Source: Tethya wilhelma (Eukaryota > Porifera > Demospongiae > Tethyida > Tethyidae). Taken from it: 64,000 bases of DNA. The position numbers were made by a program, and so were the translations under genes. The stretch lies in assembly GCA_964030475.1 (NCBI GenBank), contig CAXIPT010000003.1, positions 11,986,519-12,050,518 on the forward strand, in the 5' to 3' direction. This document shows, in pieces, positions 22,967 through 39,285 of this stretch. Each line of letters opens with the position of its first letter. Position 1 is the stretch's first letter. Under the pieces are notes generated by a model. The model was not told where the DNA came from, searched no databases, and was given only the letters and a program-made list of their open reading frames with translations.

Positions 22967-23878
22967 TCAATCACTCTTGCTGTGGCTCGAAGCACCATTG
23001 AGAACACGAGTAGCAGCCACCTTTGGTGATTGCAAGTCGGGGTGGTTCCAATCGACGGGATTGAAGAGCTGCATCATCTTCTTGTAAGTCCAGTAAGGAG
23101 TGAGAAGGAAGAACTGCAAGGAGAGCTGAGTGTAGAGGAGGAACATGAGAGGGCCTGGCATCGTAGTGACGACATTATCCCACTGCATGTAGGACTTGTA
23201 GAGTAAATATCCCTCGAGAGTAGTACGACAGTGAAACAGGTGCACGAGGACCATCTGATTGATCTTCCATATCAATAAATGCGACATTTTCGCTTTCAGG
23301 AACATCCAACAGAAGCAGGAAAATGGGGTGGTCATTTCGAGAAGCAAACCGACAACAGCAAAGAAGTGTGTATTGCCGTAATACACTGCCGTGCTGTAGC
23401 CGACGAGACTTAGAGTGTGATGCATAAAGAGAAAAGGGTCAAAACTCTTGAAAATGATATTGGAAAGGTAGAGAGCACTGCACTCGAAGAGAAAGAAGCC
23501 CACACAGGTGTACACCGCCAGGAATGAAGACTGTGAGTGTCCATTAACAATGTCCTTTTGTAGTGTGTCATCAAACGCCAAATACCACGCTCCAAAGAAA
23601 GAAGCCACGAAGCCAAACATAGCTCGAACAAAAGCCAGACACCAGAAGATCTTTTCTTTTGTACGAAGATGCGATCGAAAGGTCTCAAATCGATACGAAG
23701 CGAAGTACGAGGCAACAAAAACGATCAATGTTGCAACAAATATCGAGAAAATTACAGTCAATTTGGTTTCCAGCTTTGTCATGTCCATATCAGCCACTGA
23801 GGGGAAGAGGTAGACAACAGGATCAGGAGGGTTCTCCCAGATCATCTGCACCCAGACTGGAACATGAGGAGCTTTCAT
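22967..23878 (-). CDS. CLN8: CLN8 (TLC-domain ER protein)
   Basis: CLN8 is a multipass ER/ERGIC protein that helps load newly made lysosomal enzymes into COPII carriers; loss in humans causes neuronal ceroid lipofuscinosis. The 303-residue protein has the TLC-domain pattern and several CLN8-specific segments: EKIFWCLAFVRAMFGF, LFMHHTLSLVG, LLLEMTTPFSCFCWMFLKAK, LIWKINQMVLVHLFHCRTTL and LLTPYWTYKKMMQLFNPVDW. About six to seven hydrophobic helices are visible. Length is close to the human protein (286). The coding region is one exon from ATG 23878; an AG at about 23890 suggests a separate 5' untranslated exon. The C-terminus is SSHSKSD, lacking the dilysine-type retrieval signal of the vertebrate protein. 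Divergent from COMMD7. Confidence 0.94.
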   Translation of the reverse strand: MKAPHVPVWVQMIWENPPDPVVYLFPSVADMDMTKLETKLTVIFSIFVATLIVFVASYFASYRFETFRSHLRTKEKIFWCLAFVRAMFGFVASFFGAWYLAFDDTLQKDIVNGHSQSSFLAVYTCVGFFLFECSALYLSNIIFKSFDPFLFMHHTLSLVGYSTAVYYGNTHFFAVVGLLLEMTTPFSCFCWMFLKAKMSHLLIWKINQMVLVHLFHCRTTLEGYLLYKSYMQWDNVVTTMPGPLMFLLYTQLSLQFFLLTPYWTYKKMMQLFNPVDWNHPDLQSPKVAATRVLNGASSHSKSD

Positions 23879-24274
23879 CTCTGGCAGCTGCTAGGGGAAG
23901 AAGAGAGGCAAAGTAGATTAGGAAATTATAGCAATTCTGTCAAAGGTGATTGTTTGTACAAGTGTCATGTGGTCGTCCGTGGTAACGTTTATAAAACCAC
24001 TGCGAAAAAATTAATTATACGTGCACAAAACTTACATAGTGGTTCGTCCAAATTGAAGGGAAGAGTCGGAAATTAGAAGGAAAGAAGACAGCGGAGAGAA
24101 CTTTCAGCTTGATCGCACCATATGAACGTGGGCAAGCAACCTTTAAATCACTCCACTTTGTCTTCGTACAAATCACATGGTAAAAGAATGGTAAAAGGTC
24201 ACATGCAGAATGCGTAATTACGTCTAAATTAGCCGTCACATGACACAACAGCCCCACCCACTTCATCTTCAATC
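23879..24274. promoter_or_regulatory. Shared divergent promoter region CLN8 / COMMD7
   Basis: The two start codons point away from each other across 396 bp, so both promoters must lie here unless distal exons exist. No TATA box stands out. Nothing else was seen. Confidence 0.5.
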
Positions 24275-25443
24275 ATGGCTCTCCACTTTAGCAGCGAAAG
24301 ACCAGAAGATCAGTTCTACACTGACTTTGGAAACCTAAACAGGTTTGGAGATGAGGTGCGTGCCATTCCTTCAGATCACTCCGTTTATCCATAACTCTGT
24401 CTTGCAAATTATTGTGCATGGTTTCTAATTTGAGCACATCATATGTAGTATGTATGTTATCAATGCAGCCATTTTCTCAGCTTGGTACTGCCATCTTCTC
24501 ATTCCTGGTGGACCCACAGCAGGTTAAAGTGATAAAGAACAAATAGATACGCTAACATATGAAAATAAAAGTCAATAAATGAGAGATCACCCATGATTTT
24601 ATCACTACAGTCTGGTCTGTTTCTCTCTCAATTGGAGGAGATCTCCAAGCAGTACTCCCTTGGATTAGGAGCTTTAAAGAACCTTGTCAAAACTGTCTTA
24701 ATAATATCCTTCATTGTACACAGATTGTGCCCACATATAGAGTGACACACATGCACATAATATACTCGTGATTGGAATTATCAATCTGTAGAAGTTGCTT
24801 CTTTGACCTCTTGTTCACTTCTTCAAAGCTGCTCTCAAGAAGAACCTCTCTCCCAGCTATGTGAAGGAAGATCTCGTTCAACTAGGACTTTCAGAAGAGA
24901 AAGCAACATGGATAGCTTCACAGGTATAGTAGAACATACATAATTCACATAATAATATATACCATACAACTTCCATACATGCATGAATCTTGTGTGTCCA
25001 TGTTTGCATGAGTTTAATGCTTTCTTCCATCCAGTGGAAGGCCAACCTGGTATCGTTGTCAAGAGTGGCAGCTGGGCAGTCCCTCACTGTCAACCAACTG
25101 GTGGACATGGAGTGGAAGTTTGGAGGTATGTCTCTGATAACTGCACGTGTGCAAGTTCGTATCCTTGTTTGAGTTATAACTTTGTATATGTTTAGGCTAT
25201 GGAGTTATAACTGTCATGTCTGAGTTATAACTGTGTCATGTTCCAAATGATACACACCATCAAGCTTGTTTCTTTCCCCCCTTATCATTGTGTATACACA
25301 GTAACTGCAGCAGATAGTGATATGAAGAAAATAGGCAACACATTTCTACAGCTCAAACTAGTCCTGAACAAAGGTGTTGGCACTGAGGAAGTGTTCATGG
25401 GTAAGGAAGTCGATCGCTTCTCAAGATAGTGCCATTTTATGAT

Positions 25444-25480
<37 letters not shown>

Positions 25481-25561
25481 GCAGAATTAAGTCTTCCTCA
25501 GTTTTATTCATTCCTCCATGAAATGGAGAGAGCTAAATCTAGTCTGGAATATCTCAGTTGA
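24275..25561 (+). CDS. COMMD7: COMM domain-containing protein 7
   Basis: COMMD proteins form the Commander complex (with CCC and retriever) that controls endosomal recycling; COMMD7 also binds NF-kB. Exons: 24275-24355, 24469-24522, 24611-24715, 24829-24923, 25035-25125, 25302-25400, 25485-25561. The protein reads LGLSEEKATWIASQ, WKANLVSLSRVAAGQSLTVN, QLVDMEWKFG, NTFLQLKLVLNKG, then the subtype-specific end LSLPQFYSFLHEMERAKSSL. The whole is about 200 residues, as in other animals. The N-terminal helical domain covers exons 1-4 and the COMM domain exons 5-7. Exons 3 and 4 do not join in phase with the most obvious donor (after SFI), so that boundary or one base is uncertain. Confidence 0.94.
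25446..25478. repeat. (CA)n microsatellite at COMMD7 last acceptor
   Basis: The CA run leads directly into CCTGCAG, the 3' splice site of the last COMMD7 exon. Confidence 0.95.
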
Positions 25562-25868
25562 AATTCTTACATATACTTAATGTAAGTTCTGTATGTTGCA
25601 CTACCAGCTATTGTAGATCCACTTCCGTGCCATTGTTCAAACACAATAACTTCCAACGTTTTTAAAAATTGTTATTTTGTGAATTGTTTGAAAACATGAG
25701 AAACTGAAAATGGTGCACGTTTAATTGCATGAGTATAATGATACAAATGTACTATCGGAAATTTAAATACGTATAGTATTATAGATGTGCAATAATAATA
25801 CATACTTAGCATTGGTTGGGAAAAAAATACTTCTAAACTAAGACCTGTCCATCCCTGGTGAAATAACA
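25562..25868. other. Convergent intergenic region COMMD7 / SLC35B4
   Basis: The two stop codons face each other across 307 bp of AT-rich sequence. It must hold both 3' untranslated ends; no coding sequence seen. Confidence 0.6.
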
Positions 25869-27666
25869 CTACTCTTTCTTTGTCTTGTCCAACGGTGTGA
25901 TTAAGCTGAGCAGGGGGTTGAGGAGACCTGTGAACAGAGCTGTGCCAGTGAAGACCAACCCCGTGGCCAACCAGTGCTGGAAGGTGAAGGGGTTCTGAAA
26001 GTAGTAGATGGAGAAGAGGAGGCTCACAAACTTCCTCAGCGTTACAACGAGGGTCACCACGAGGGAGGGGCACTCTGTGGTGAGGATGAAGACCCCTCGG
26101 ATACACACGTACTGCGTGACACAGTTACCCAGCATGTAGAGCCACAGCTTAGGAATGGACAGTCCTAACACTGAGATGGGGGCTGGAGGGGAAATGAATG
26201 GAAATAGTGTATTAACAGTTCACGTTGAACATCAAGTAGTCCCAATTGTATCAGAGAGAAGTGATGTATGAGTTTGTTTTACCTGATGCTGAGAAGACGA
26301 GAACCTTACTCCAAATGTCTGAGGCTAGCAATAGGAAGCCAGGCAATGGAAGAGCGTGCTTTATCAATGGAAAATTAATAGGATCATTTGGAAAACTTTT
26401 TGCAGCTAAAAAAACAACTCACTGTATAAAACATGGCCTCTCGTGGATGCTTGCCATGTTCCTTGTAGAGCACCTCCTGTCAGATATAGAACATTAGACA
26501 ATATTATAGTCAAAATCCAACCACATAATATCAAATGTGCCCACCTGAAATATCCCCATGCCAGCTGAGGCAAACATTGCAAACACAAGCATAGCAATAC
26601 CTGGTGAGAGAAAGATACATTATTTTAATGTGACATGACATATAGTACTGGTTGAACCCACCGATTCCAAGTCTCAGTACTTGGTACTGATCCGTTTCTT
26701 TAGACGTAGGATCAGATTCAAGACTGTCATTCTGACAGAGAGGGAGATGTATAACAGACGGAGGGGATAAATATAATGGTCACTGCTGTGCAACTTACAA
26801 TCTGCTCAGTAGATGCCAGTGTTGCCATGGAGATTCCAATGGTGATCATTACCACAGCTAAGTACTTGGAGATGGAATACCTGCATGGAAACCATAATAC
26901 ATTGAAGGTTGCATCAGTACAATCATAAAAATGAAAGGGTTGCATCATCCAGATAGCTAGTGAGAAAAATGGCTACTCATATGTGTGTGTTTACCTCCTG
27001 TGTAGAATCATGACTCCCATTACTAAACTTGCCATTAGTGAGCCCTTTGTGTATGCACAGCGTTTGCAAAGAAGAACAGGCGTATGTGTGTATGTGTGTG
27101 TGTGTTGGAGAGGGGGGGGGGGNGGGGTTGTAGTACAGTTCTTATTCAGTTCTCATTTATATGCCATTGAATGACTCACAGCTCTGAAAATGATGTGCAG
27201 TGGTACGGGTACGTTGAAATTCAAGGCGTAGTTGTTGATGGTGCTGACAGTGAAGTAGAGAGCCACCATCTTCATGTAGCTAGTGATAGGGATGCGTGGG
27301 GACTTCTGAAGACATCTTGTCTGGAAGAAGAACCCCTCTATCGCGATGAAGAGAAACTGGAAGAAGGTAATAATGTTCCCAGTCCCTGCATCTTCCCTGG
27401 ATAATTAAAATTTTCACTAAAATCATAAATAATTACTATACTAGTAGGATCATAATTTTATTGAAAATTTATGCTCTGATAAACTCCACACACTGAGAAA
27501 TTTCTAATAGATCTATTTCAAGCAACTTTTTCTGGTTAACTTACTTGACGATGAGTTCAAGAAACACTACATTAGTGCAGCAACCCAGAAACACCAGGCC
27601 AATGGCGCCTGGGATCAAGAAACTCGAAGGGAGAGCTTTGCTGTTGTCTTTGGTTGAGCCACCCAT
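25869..27666 (-). CDS. SLC35B4: SLC35B4 nucleotide-sugar transporter (UDP-xylose / UDP-GlcNAc)
   Basis: This Golgi/ER antiporter carries UDP-xylose and UDP-GlcNAc into the lumen for glycosylation. Nine exons with matching phases: 27545-27666, 27180-27396, 26995-27044, 26799-26880, 26662-26731, 26545-26600, 26423-26476, 26283-26358, 25869-26182. The protein starts MGGSTKDNSKALPSSFLIPG and contains the family signatures LGCCTNVVFLEL, TGNIITFFQFLFIAIEGF, VPLHIIFRAGSLMA, HALPLPGFLLLASDIW, TQYVCIRGVFILTTECPSLV and TLRKFVSLLFSIYYFQNPFT. About ten transmembrane helices are expected. It ends KTKKE, a lysine-rich tail like the vertebrate one. Confidence 0.96.
27108..27126. repeat. G-run with an N
   Basis: A G-rich run interrupted by an N at 27123 in an SLC35B4 intron; a local sequencing ambiguity. 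Confidence 0.8.
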
Positions 27667-27911
27667 CTTTATTGTTTAGTGGTCGACCACGTGGGTAAAA
27701 AGGAAACGGATTAGAGATGAAATACCCGGGAGTATCCGGAGTCAACGTGGCACTCTCGTGGAAAATGAAAGTGATAATTAGAGGACTGTGCAAAACCACG
27801 CTGTGACAGTGCAGTCTTTCCAGTTTTCTATATAGCTGAGAAAAAAAGGAGAGGGGTGCCCGGCCAGTTCGAACTTTGAACCAAAGCTCTCAAGGACTGT
27901 GGAGAAAAAAT
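27667..27911. promoter_or_regulatory. Bidirectional promoter SLC35B4 / FBH1 copy A
   Basis: Only 245 bp separate the two divergent start codons. The sequence at about 27702-27750 (GGAAACGGATTA, then CCCGGGAGTATCCGGAGTC, AACGTGG) is repeated upstream of FBH1 copies B (33505) and C (39149), so it is probably the FBH1 promoter core carried along by the duplications. Confidence 0.65.
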
Positions 27912-30900
27912 ATGGCAGACGTTGAAGTTGAAGCTGTTGTGCCAGCTGCCAAGAGGAAATGTATGCAACCTACGAATGGCGCCACTTCTGACGCTCCAGA
28001 AGTGATTGTCATTGATGCTGATGAGTCTCTTCGAGTGAAAAGTGAGGACTTGCAACAGCCGCCGAGATGCAGCACCCCCGTCCCTCTCCCACAGGAGGAA
28101 GGTGAGTATATAGCAAGGGTACCAAGTGAAGAAGGTGGGAATTATCTGATAATTATTTTCTATTTTCTCTATCAGATGTACTGAATGAGCTGGATGAAAG
28201 TATGCGTAAGTGTCTCAATGCATCTTCGAAAAATTCCTTTCAAAGCATTTTTGTTTAACTCCTGCAGAGAGTTTCATCGATGAGGTAGAAGGAGAAGAGA
28301 TGGGGGGAGTTGGAAATGGTGCAGCCAAAGATGACAAACCAAGCACCCTGATGGAGTGCCTGCCCAATGAAGTGCTGGAGGATGTGTTTGTGTGGGTGCC
28401 TCTCATTGAGCTGTTTGCCTCCTGTAGACTGGTCTCCAGGAGATGGAACCAAGTCATCAGCAGAGAGAAGGTGAGAAGAAGTGGGACCAGCAGCTGCTGC
28501 ATGGTGTCATTGACAGCTGTGGCTGATGTGAAGGTGTTAAATGTGTTACTACACATTGTATGTTGGCCACAATAGTACCTCTATTGGAAGAAGAGCTACT
28601 ACCAGGTGAAGGCCAACTCCCTTCCTGTGGTGACCAGGGTGAATGGCATCATCTTCTCACACAAGCTAATGACTGCAGCTGGATCTCGTGAAAAGGTTCC
28701 ACCCAATGTCACCTTGCTACGACTAGCCAAGTGAGTACGCTCTGTCTTTCTTGTTGCTTTCAATAATATTATTACTTATACTATTATCTTCTCTATAATG
28801 AATTAGGTTTGTTTCTGAGTCTTGCAACCATCCTGACATTGATGTTGGTAAAGTGGATGAGATGATTCAGAAACACCCTCAGTACAGCTGTGTGAGAGAG
28901 ATCAGTCAGCTCCAGAAGACAAAGGGACAGGCAAGTAGCTAAAGTCCATCAGTGCAGCAATGGTCTGTAATATATAGTGAGTTTTGCTTTTCTTTTTGCA
29001 TAAACAGCCTCTCTCTCCTCTTGAGTGTGTGGTGTTGCTGGCGGTGTGCTGTGGCAGTGTCCATCAGCTCCTCCATCTTGTCTTCCTCCTCAACACCCCT
29101 CAGAGTGGCGGCCTCTCTGCCCCTCTCCTCTCTCACACTCAGCTCACAGAGATCATGTTCTGTCTTGCCACTTTCCTCTACTCCCTCTGGATCAAGAACG
29201 TCCTACCACCAAGGTGAGATCACGTGACTGTCATGTGATTATTGTTTAAAGTCATGTGATTGGTGTTTCATGTCATGTGATTTGCCAGACTACCAATATG
29301 GGCTAGAAATTTTTAGTACTCTGAAAATGGGTTTGCAGTGACTTCTACAAATGACCTGCCATACTTTGTAGTAAGAGGTTTTTACTGTTTTCGTGGAAAT
29401 TTTTATATCAAAATCTGTTACATACATGTTTTATCATGGAATGGTCTACAAGAAAAACAATCTGCAATCCACAAAAATATATTTACATGCAAAAATATAA
29501 TTTATTTCATGTGAAAACTCCCTGGCTATGTCTTGAAATTTTATCGGTTCAGGTTCCACTACTATGTGTACTATGCTATGAATGTTCTTGAGAGGAGTTC
29601 CCCGTCAGCTCTCCTTCCCTTCTCCCCTCATGACATCTCTGCCTCCCTGTCAGTCCGCCAGCCTCTCTCTCCCCCCGTCCCCCTCACCAGTGAACAGATG
29701 ATGATCGTCAACCATCCCTACCGACCAGGAGAGACTGTCAAGGTCATCGCCTTTGCTGGTGAGCTGGTAAATTGTACAATAATTTAAACCAAAACTTTCC
29801 AAAAATCATTCTTTTAGTATAACAAAAAAAAACAACAACAAATTTCTACAAATTTCCTAAATTTATTCGGTCTCCCCTCCAGGCACTGGTAAGACAGCCA
29901 CTCTGGTGGAGCTGGCCAGGAGACATCCTGAGAAGAAGTTCCTCTATTGTGTCTACAACAAGTGAGCCCTTTGCTCTTTGTACTCATTACTGATAGGCTA
30001 TAGAATTGACGATAGGCCTCTTGTCTCTCTCATCCCCAGGTCAGTTCAGGAGTATGCTGAGAATCAGATATTTGGCAAAGACTCAAACGTCTCGTGCTAC
30101 ACTTTTCACGGCATTACGTTTGTGTGAGTCACAACTTCCATTTTGTATGCACACACATGCACTAGCTGTGCCAAACTTTTTACTGCATACTGCATTCCCA
30201 GTGCTGCACACAGCATACTGCACATCAATTTTCCAATCTTCCAATCTTTTTCTGTGCACAGATGTCACACACACACACACACACACACACACAGTGCCTG
30301 TCCAAAGTGGAAGCTAAACCCCAACGTAACAGCCAGTGACATTTCCAACTGGCTGGACTCCACCATTGACTCCTCCCACAAAGGCTCCCTGGCCAAGGGG
30401 GTGTGGGAGACACTGAAGGTCTTCTTTGCCAGCGATGCCACACAGATCGAAGAGGAGCACGTCAAGTATCAAATAGAGGAAGTTCAAGACATGGTGGAAG
30501 ATGGGAACATCGAGAGTGCCCCTCTTTTCACCAAGGAGGAGGTCGTCCTCCAGGCCAGGAAGGTCTGGGCGAGGATGGTGTCTACGGATCGCAAGGACTT
30601 CAACGTGAAATTGTCTCATGATGGTATGGCTGAATGCACCACATAGGTTGTAGTGGTCTGTTGGCTGAACTGGCTAATATTTATTTGGTCTAGTTTGCTG
30701 AGTCAGCATATTTGTGTTGTAGCTCAAGCGTGATCATGTGACTGTCGTGTGACTTTGTCGTACGTACAGGTTACCTGAAGGCCTTTCAGCTCAGCGACAA
30801 TGTTCTCATGGACTGGGACCACTCCAAGAACAAAGGGAGAGAGTCCTTTGATGTGCTACTGGTGGACGAGGCTCAGGACCTTACTCCAGGTGAGGAGATG

Positions 30901-33281
30901 CTCTTGCTGATTGCTGCACCATTGTCAGTGCATATATTTATTTGATGTGTGTATGTGTGTGTGTTGTTTTCTCTCAGCCATTTTTGCCATCTTGAAGAGG
31001 CAGCCTTGTGCCAAGCTGTTTGTTGGTGATCCTCATCAGAGCATCTATCAATTCAGAGGAGCTGTCAATGCCATTGCCAAAGTGAAGGCTGATCGTACTT
31101 ACTACCTCACCAGGGTATGACTGTGTGTGTGTGGCAATGTTTATCAGTTCTCTAGTAGTTTACTAGAAAAGGATTCTCCAATGGTTTACTGTCAAAAGTT
31201 TTCAAATTCTCCAGTTTGTGTGATTGCATCTCTCTCTCTCTCTCTCTCTGTCTGTCTGCACACACCCAGTCATTCAGGTTTGGTCCTGAGATTGCCTACG
31301 TGAGTTCTCTCCTTCTCTCTGTCATGAAGAACGTCAAGAGTGAGACACTGGTGGGAGGACTACAAGAGAGTAAGAAACGCACACACTCACACACACTGAC
31401 ACCTACAGCTCCCCTGCAGCATGGGTCGATACACACCATCTCATCACATTAATTCACAAGCCAATGATTGTCGACTGTGGACACACAAATAAGAGTTGCA
31501 GCTCCTCAAGTGGTCAGCATGAGGAACTGCAACTACTCTGTTGGAAGTTACACTGTGACTTTTTTCAAAGCAATCACGTGTCACTAAATGAACAATACAC
31601 TGAATACTCTCTCTACTGTGGTTCACAATTTGCTCAATGTTTGGTGCCCCGTCCACTTCAGGCAGTATCCAAGGAGAGAGGAGAGGCCAGGTGGCCATCA
31701 TTGTCAGGACCAACAGAGCCATCCCTGAGGAGCTCATGCGTATTGCTGCCTCCACTGATATCACAAAGAAGAAGCTTGGATTCACTGGAGTAAGTGAGAA
31801 TTGTTGAAGTAACACACAGCTCAAAATGATGCCAGGGAAAATGTATTGTTTGGAGATTTATGATTTGCTGCACATTCGGACAAATTTGAAGGAAAAAAAA
31901 ACTTTGTCCCACAAGAGTTATTTAAATTCTTACCTTATTCCTTGCAGACTCTTGACACGTATGGCTTCCGTGTTCTGATGGACATCTACAACCTGAAGAA
32001 GAGAATCAAGTCCAAAAAGGCCTCAACATTTATAAGGAAGTTCAAGACCTACACTGAGCTGAAGAAAGAGGCCACCAGCAACAAAGACGTCTCACTGCAG
32101 TCCAAGATTAGCGTGCGTATAATATGTTACGATGTCTAGCACTGATCGTGTCTCTAATTGGAGTGCACCCTATGATATTACATCTATATTAGATGGTTGA
32201 GAAGTATGGTGACAGCCTGCCTAGGATGGTGGATCAGATTCAGAGACAGAGTTGCAAGGATATAGCTGACGCAGGTGGGTCATTCCATGTCAAATCAACA
32301 CACAAATGGTATACCTGTCAAGGATGTTGCCGAAAATTTGACATGGAATGACCCAGGTACTCTTTGCTTCACCTAATAACCTCAAGTAAGGTTCATTTTC
32401 TTCAAACTTCCTTCTCTCAGATATTGTGTTCTCTACGACTCACAAGAGCAAAGGACTGGAGTTTGACACTGTGGTCATCTCCAACGACTTCATGTCTCTC
32501 TTCAGACCTCTACCAGGTATATAGCCACACCCACTGGTTATCAGAGTTCTAATAACTATAATGTCATCTTCTGGGTCATTGCTGGAAGAGATTTTTATAC
32601 CATCTTGTGCTAAAGATATGAATCTTTTTGTAAATCTTTGACTCTCTAGATATCTTCACTGTCCATGATCTCAACAGGTCCTATGAGGATGAGCGTCATC
32701 TTATCTATGTTGCTGCCACCCGGGCTAAGAGGTGTCTTGTGATGTCTTCTCTGATGCTGCAGATTGTCAAACTGGCTAATGTAAGCTCCTCAGCTAGCTA
32801 CAGTCAAACCATCAGCTTAGTTATAACACAGATAATAATTATAGACACGATATTATCTATAGTCTTAAGGTTTTATTTTTTACAATTCGTTTAGGAGCCT
32901 TTTCTCTTCATGAACAGCAGCTGTGTGAACGAGGTCGATGGTATTGGTCAACCACTGCCAAAGGTAAATATACTTTGTCCAATAAGTGTATAAGTTTTAT
33001 CATTTTACTTCCCTCTGCCAGGTGTGTGCAGGCTGTTCTAACCCGCTAGGTCCTGAGACCACCATTGGACTGGCAAAAAGGAGGTTTGAATTGGTGGGTT
33101 CTGAGTTACTTCAGCAGGTTGACTTCACATGACCTTTCATTTCACCTGGCAATGTAGTGTACAATGTACCTAATTTTAAATTATGTGTCTGATTCCACAG
33201 AGTTCTGGAGCTGTGGTGAACGGTGGAATGCTCTGCAAGATCTGCAGTACCAATGGGTTTCCTGCTCTGGCTTACTCTTGA
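27912..33281 (+). CDS. FBH1: FBH1 F-box DNA helicase, copy A (complete)
   Basis: FBH1 is a 3'-5' UvrD-type helicase and SCF subunit that removes RAD51 at stalled forks. 21 exons with consistent phases: 27912-28101, 28176-28205, 28268-28470, 28576-28730, 28807-28930, 29008-29213, 29553-29758, 29883-29961, 30040-30123, 30295-30623, 30770-30889, 30978-31114, 31270-31369, 31662-31789, 31948-32112, 32193-32274, 32421-32516, 32650-32780, 32895-32963, 33022-33093, 33201-33281. F-box: LPNEVLEDVFVWVPLIELFA. Helicase motifs: GTGKTATL (I), LLVDEAQDLTP (II), FVGDPHQSIYQFRGA (III), [10 protein letters not shown] (IV), STTHKSKGLEFDTVV (V), VAATRAKR (VI). The C-terminus has CAGC and CKIC pairs, a possible zinc ribbon. 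The intron after 28930 starts with GC (GCAAGT). Confidence 0.95.
30267..30294. repeat. (CA)n microsatellite at FBH1-A acceptor
   Basis: The CA run forms the sequence immediately before the CAG of the exon starting at 30295. Confidence 0.95.
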
Positions 33282-33693
33282 AGGCACTGTCGTGTTTACA
33301 TAATGTAAATATTTCATATTATTCATTGTGTTTTGGGTTACCAGGTTTTTTTCTACTCAAACACTTCAAATCATCACTTAATCATTTCTCCCTGTGATCA
33401 TCTATTCATAATCATCATCATCTTATCTCTGATTTCACGCTTGTTATTGGTAATGTAGCTATCATCAAATTCATCTTGGTACATGGTACAACTTCTGCAA
33501 CAACGGAAACGGATTAATATCCGGGAATATGCGGAATAGTCAACGTGGTCACGTCAGTGAGCGCGCTCGAGCTATATAGGCAAGCTGAAACATATATATT
33601 ATATGGTACATGCCACTGCTTGAGTTAGTTACCACAATTCACCTTTATAATTACAGGAGTGCCGGCCGGCCAGATCAAACTTTGAAAAAAAAT
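33282..33693. promoter_or_regulatory. Intergenic region with duplicated FBH1 promoter (copy B)
   Basis: It holds the 3' end of copy A and the promoter of copy B. The block at 33505-33552 (GGAAACGGATTAATATCCGG, GAATATGCGGAATAGTCAAC, GTGG) is shared with the upstream regions of copies A and C. The leader GCCGGCCAGATC-AACTTTGAAA before the ATG is also shared. Confidence 0.6.
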
Positions 33694-38746
<5,053 letters not shown>

Positions 38747-39285
38747 TTCACACATCATCCTTTCTCATGTTTTCATATCGCTTTTTACTGATCAAATGTA
38801 CTCACTTTTTATTTTATTTTTTGTACTCGGGTTGCCATAACCAAGTTTTTCTCGTCTTCGCTATCCTGTAAACATGGTAATGGGTCGTCAATTCACTTTG
38901 CTGCAGCTTGATCAGCCCCTCCCATTTGGGCGCACGTGACTATATGAACCGCGCGCGCGCTTGAACAACTCAGAGAACAACTGGGGTGGTGCTTAGCCTC
39001 GGCCCAAAAAGGCTCGACTAGTAAAACCAACACCACCCACACTTCATATTCATTGCAACAAACACACATACAGATCAATTAAATTATTTTGGATCAGCTC
39101 TGTACCTCATCCATGTGGCCGTGGACATGCAGGAGCATGTGGTCTCGACGGAAACGGATTAATATCCGAGATTATGCGGAATTAACGTGGTGCCTGCATA
39201 GGCGCTAGGCCGGCTAACTCGCCTATAAACTACTGAGAGATAATAAAAGGAGGGCGGCCAGATAGAACTTTGAAACAATCAAATT
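38747..39285. promoter_or_regulatory. FBH1 B-C intergenic region: shared 3' segment and copy-C promoter
   Basis: The segment 38877-38950 (AATGGGTCGTCAATTCACTT, TGATCAGCCCCTCC, CACGTGAC) is repeated after copy D at 51984-52060. The promoter block at 39149-39195 (GGAAACGGATTAATATCCGA, TTATGCGGAAT, AACGTGG) matches those of copies A and B. These shared ends outline the duplicated unit. Confidence 0.65.
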
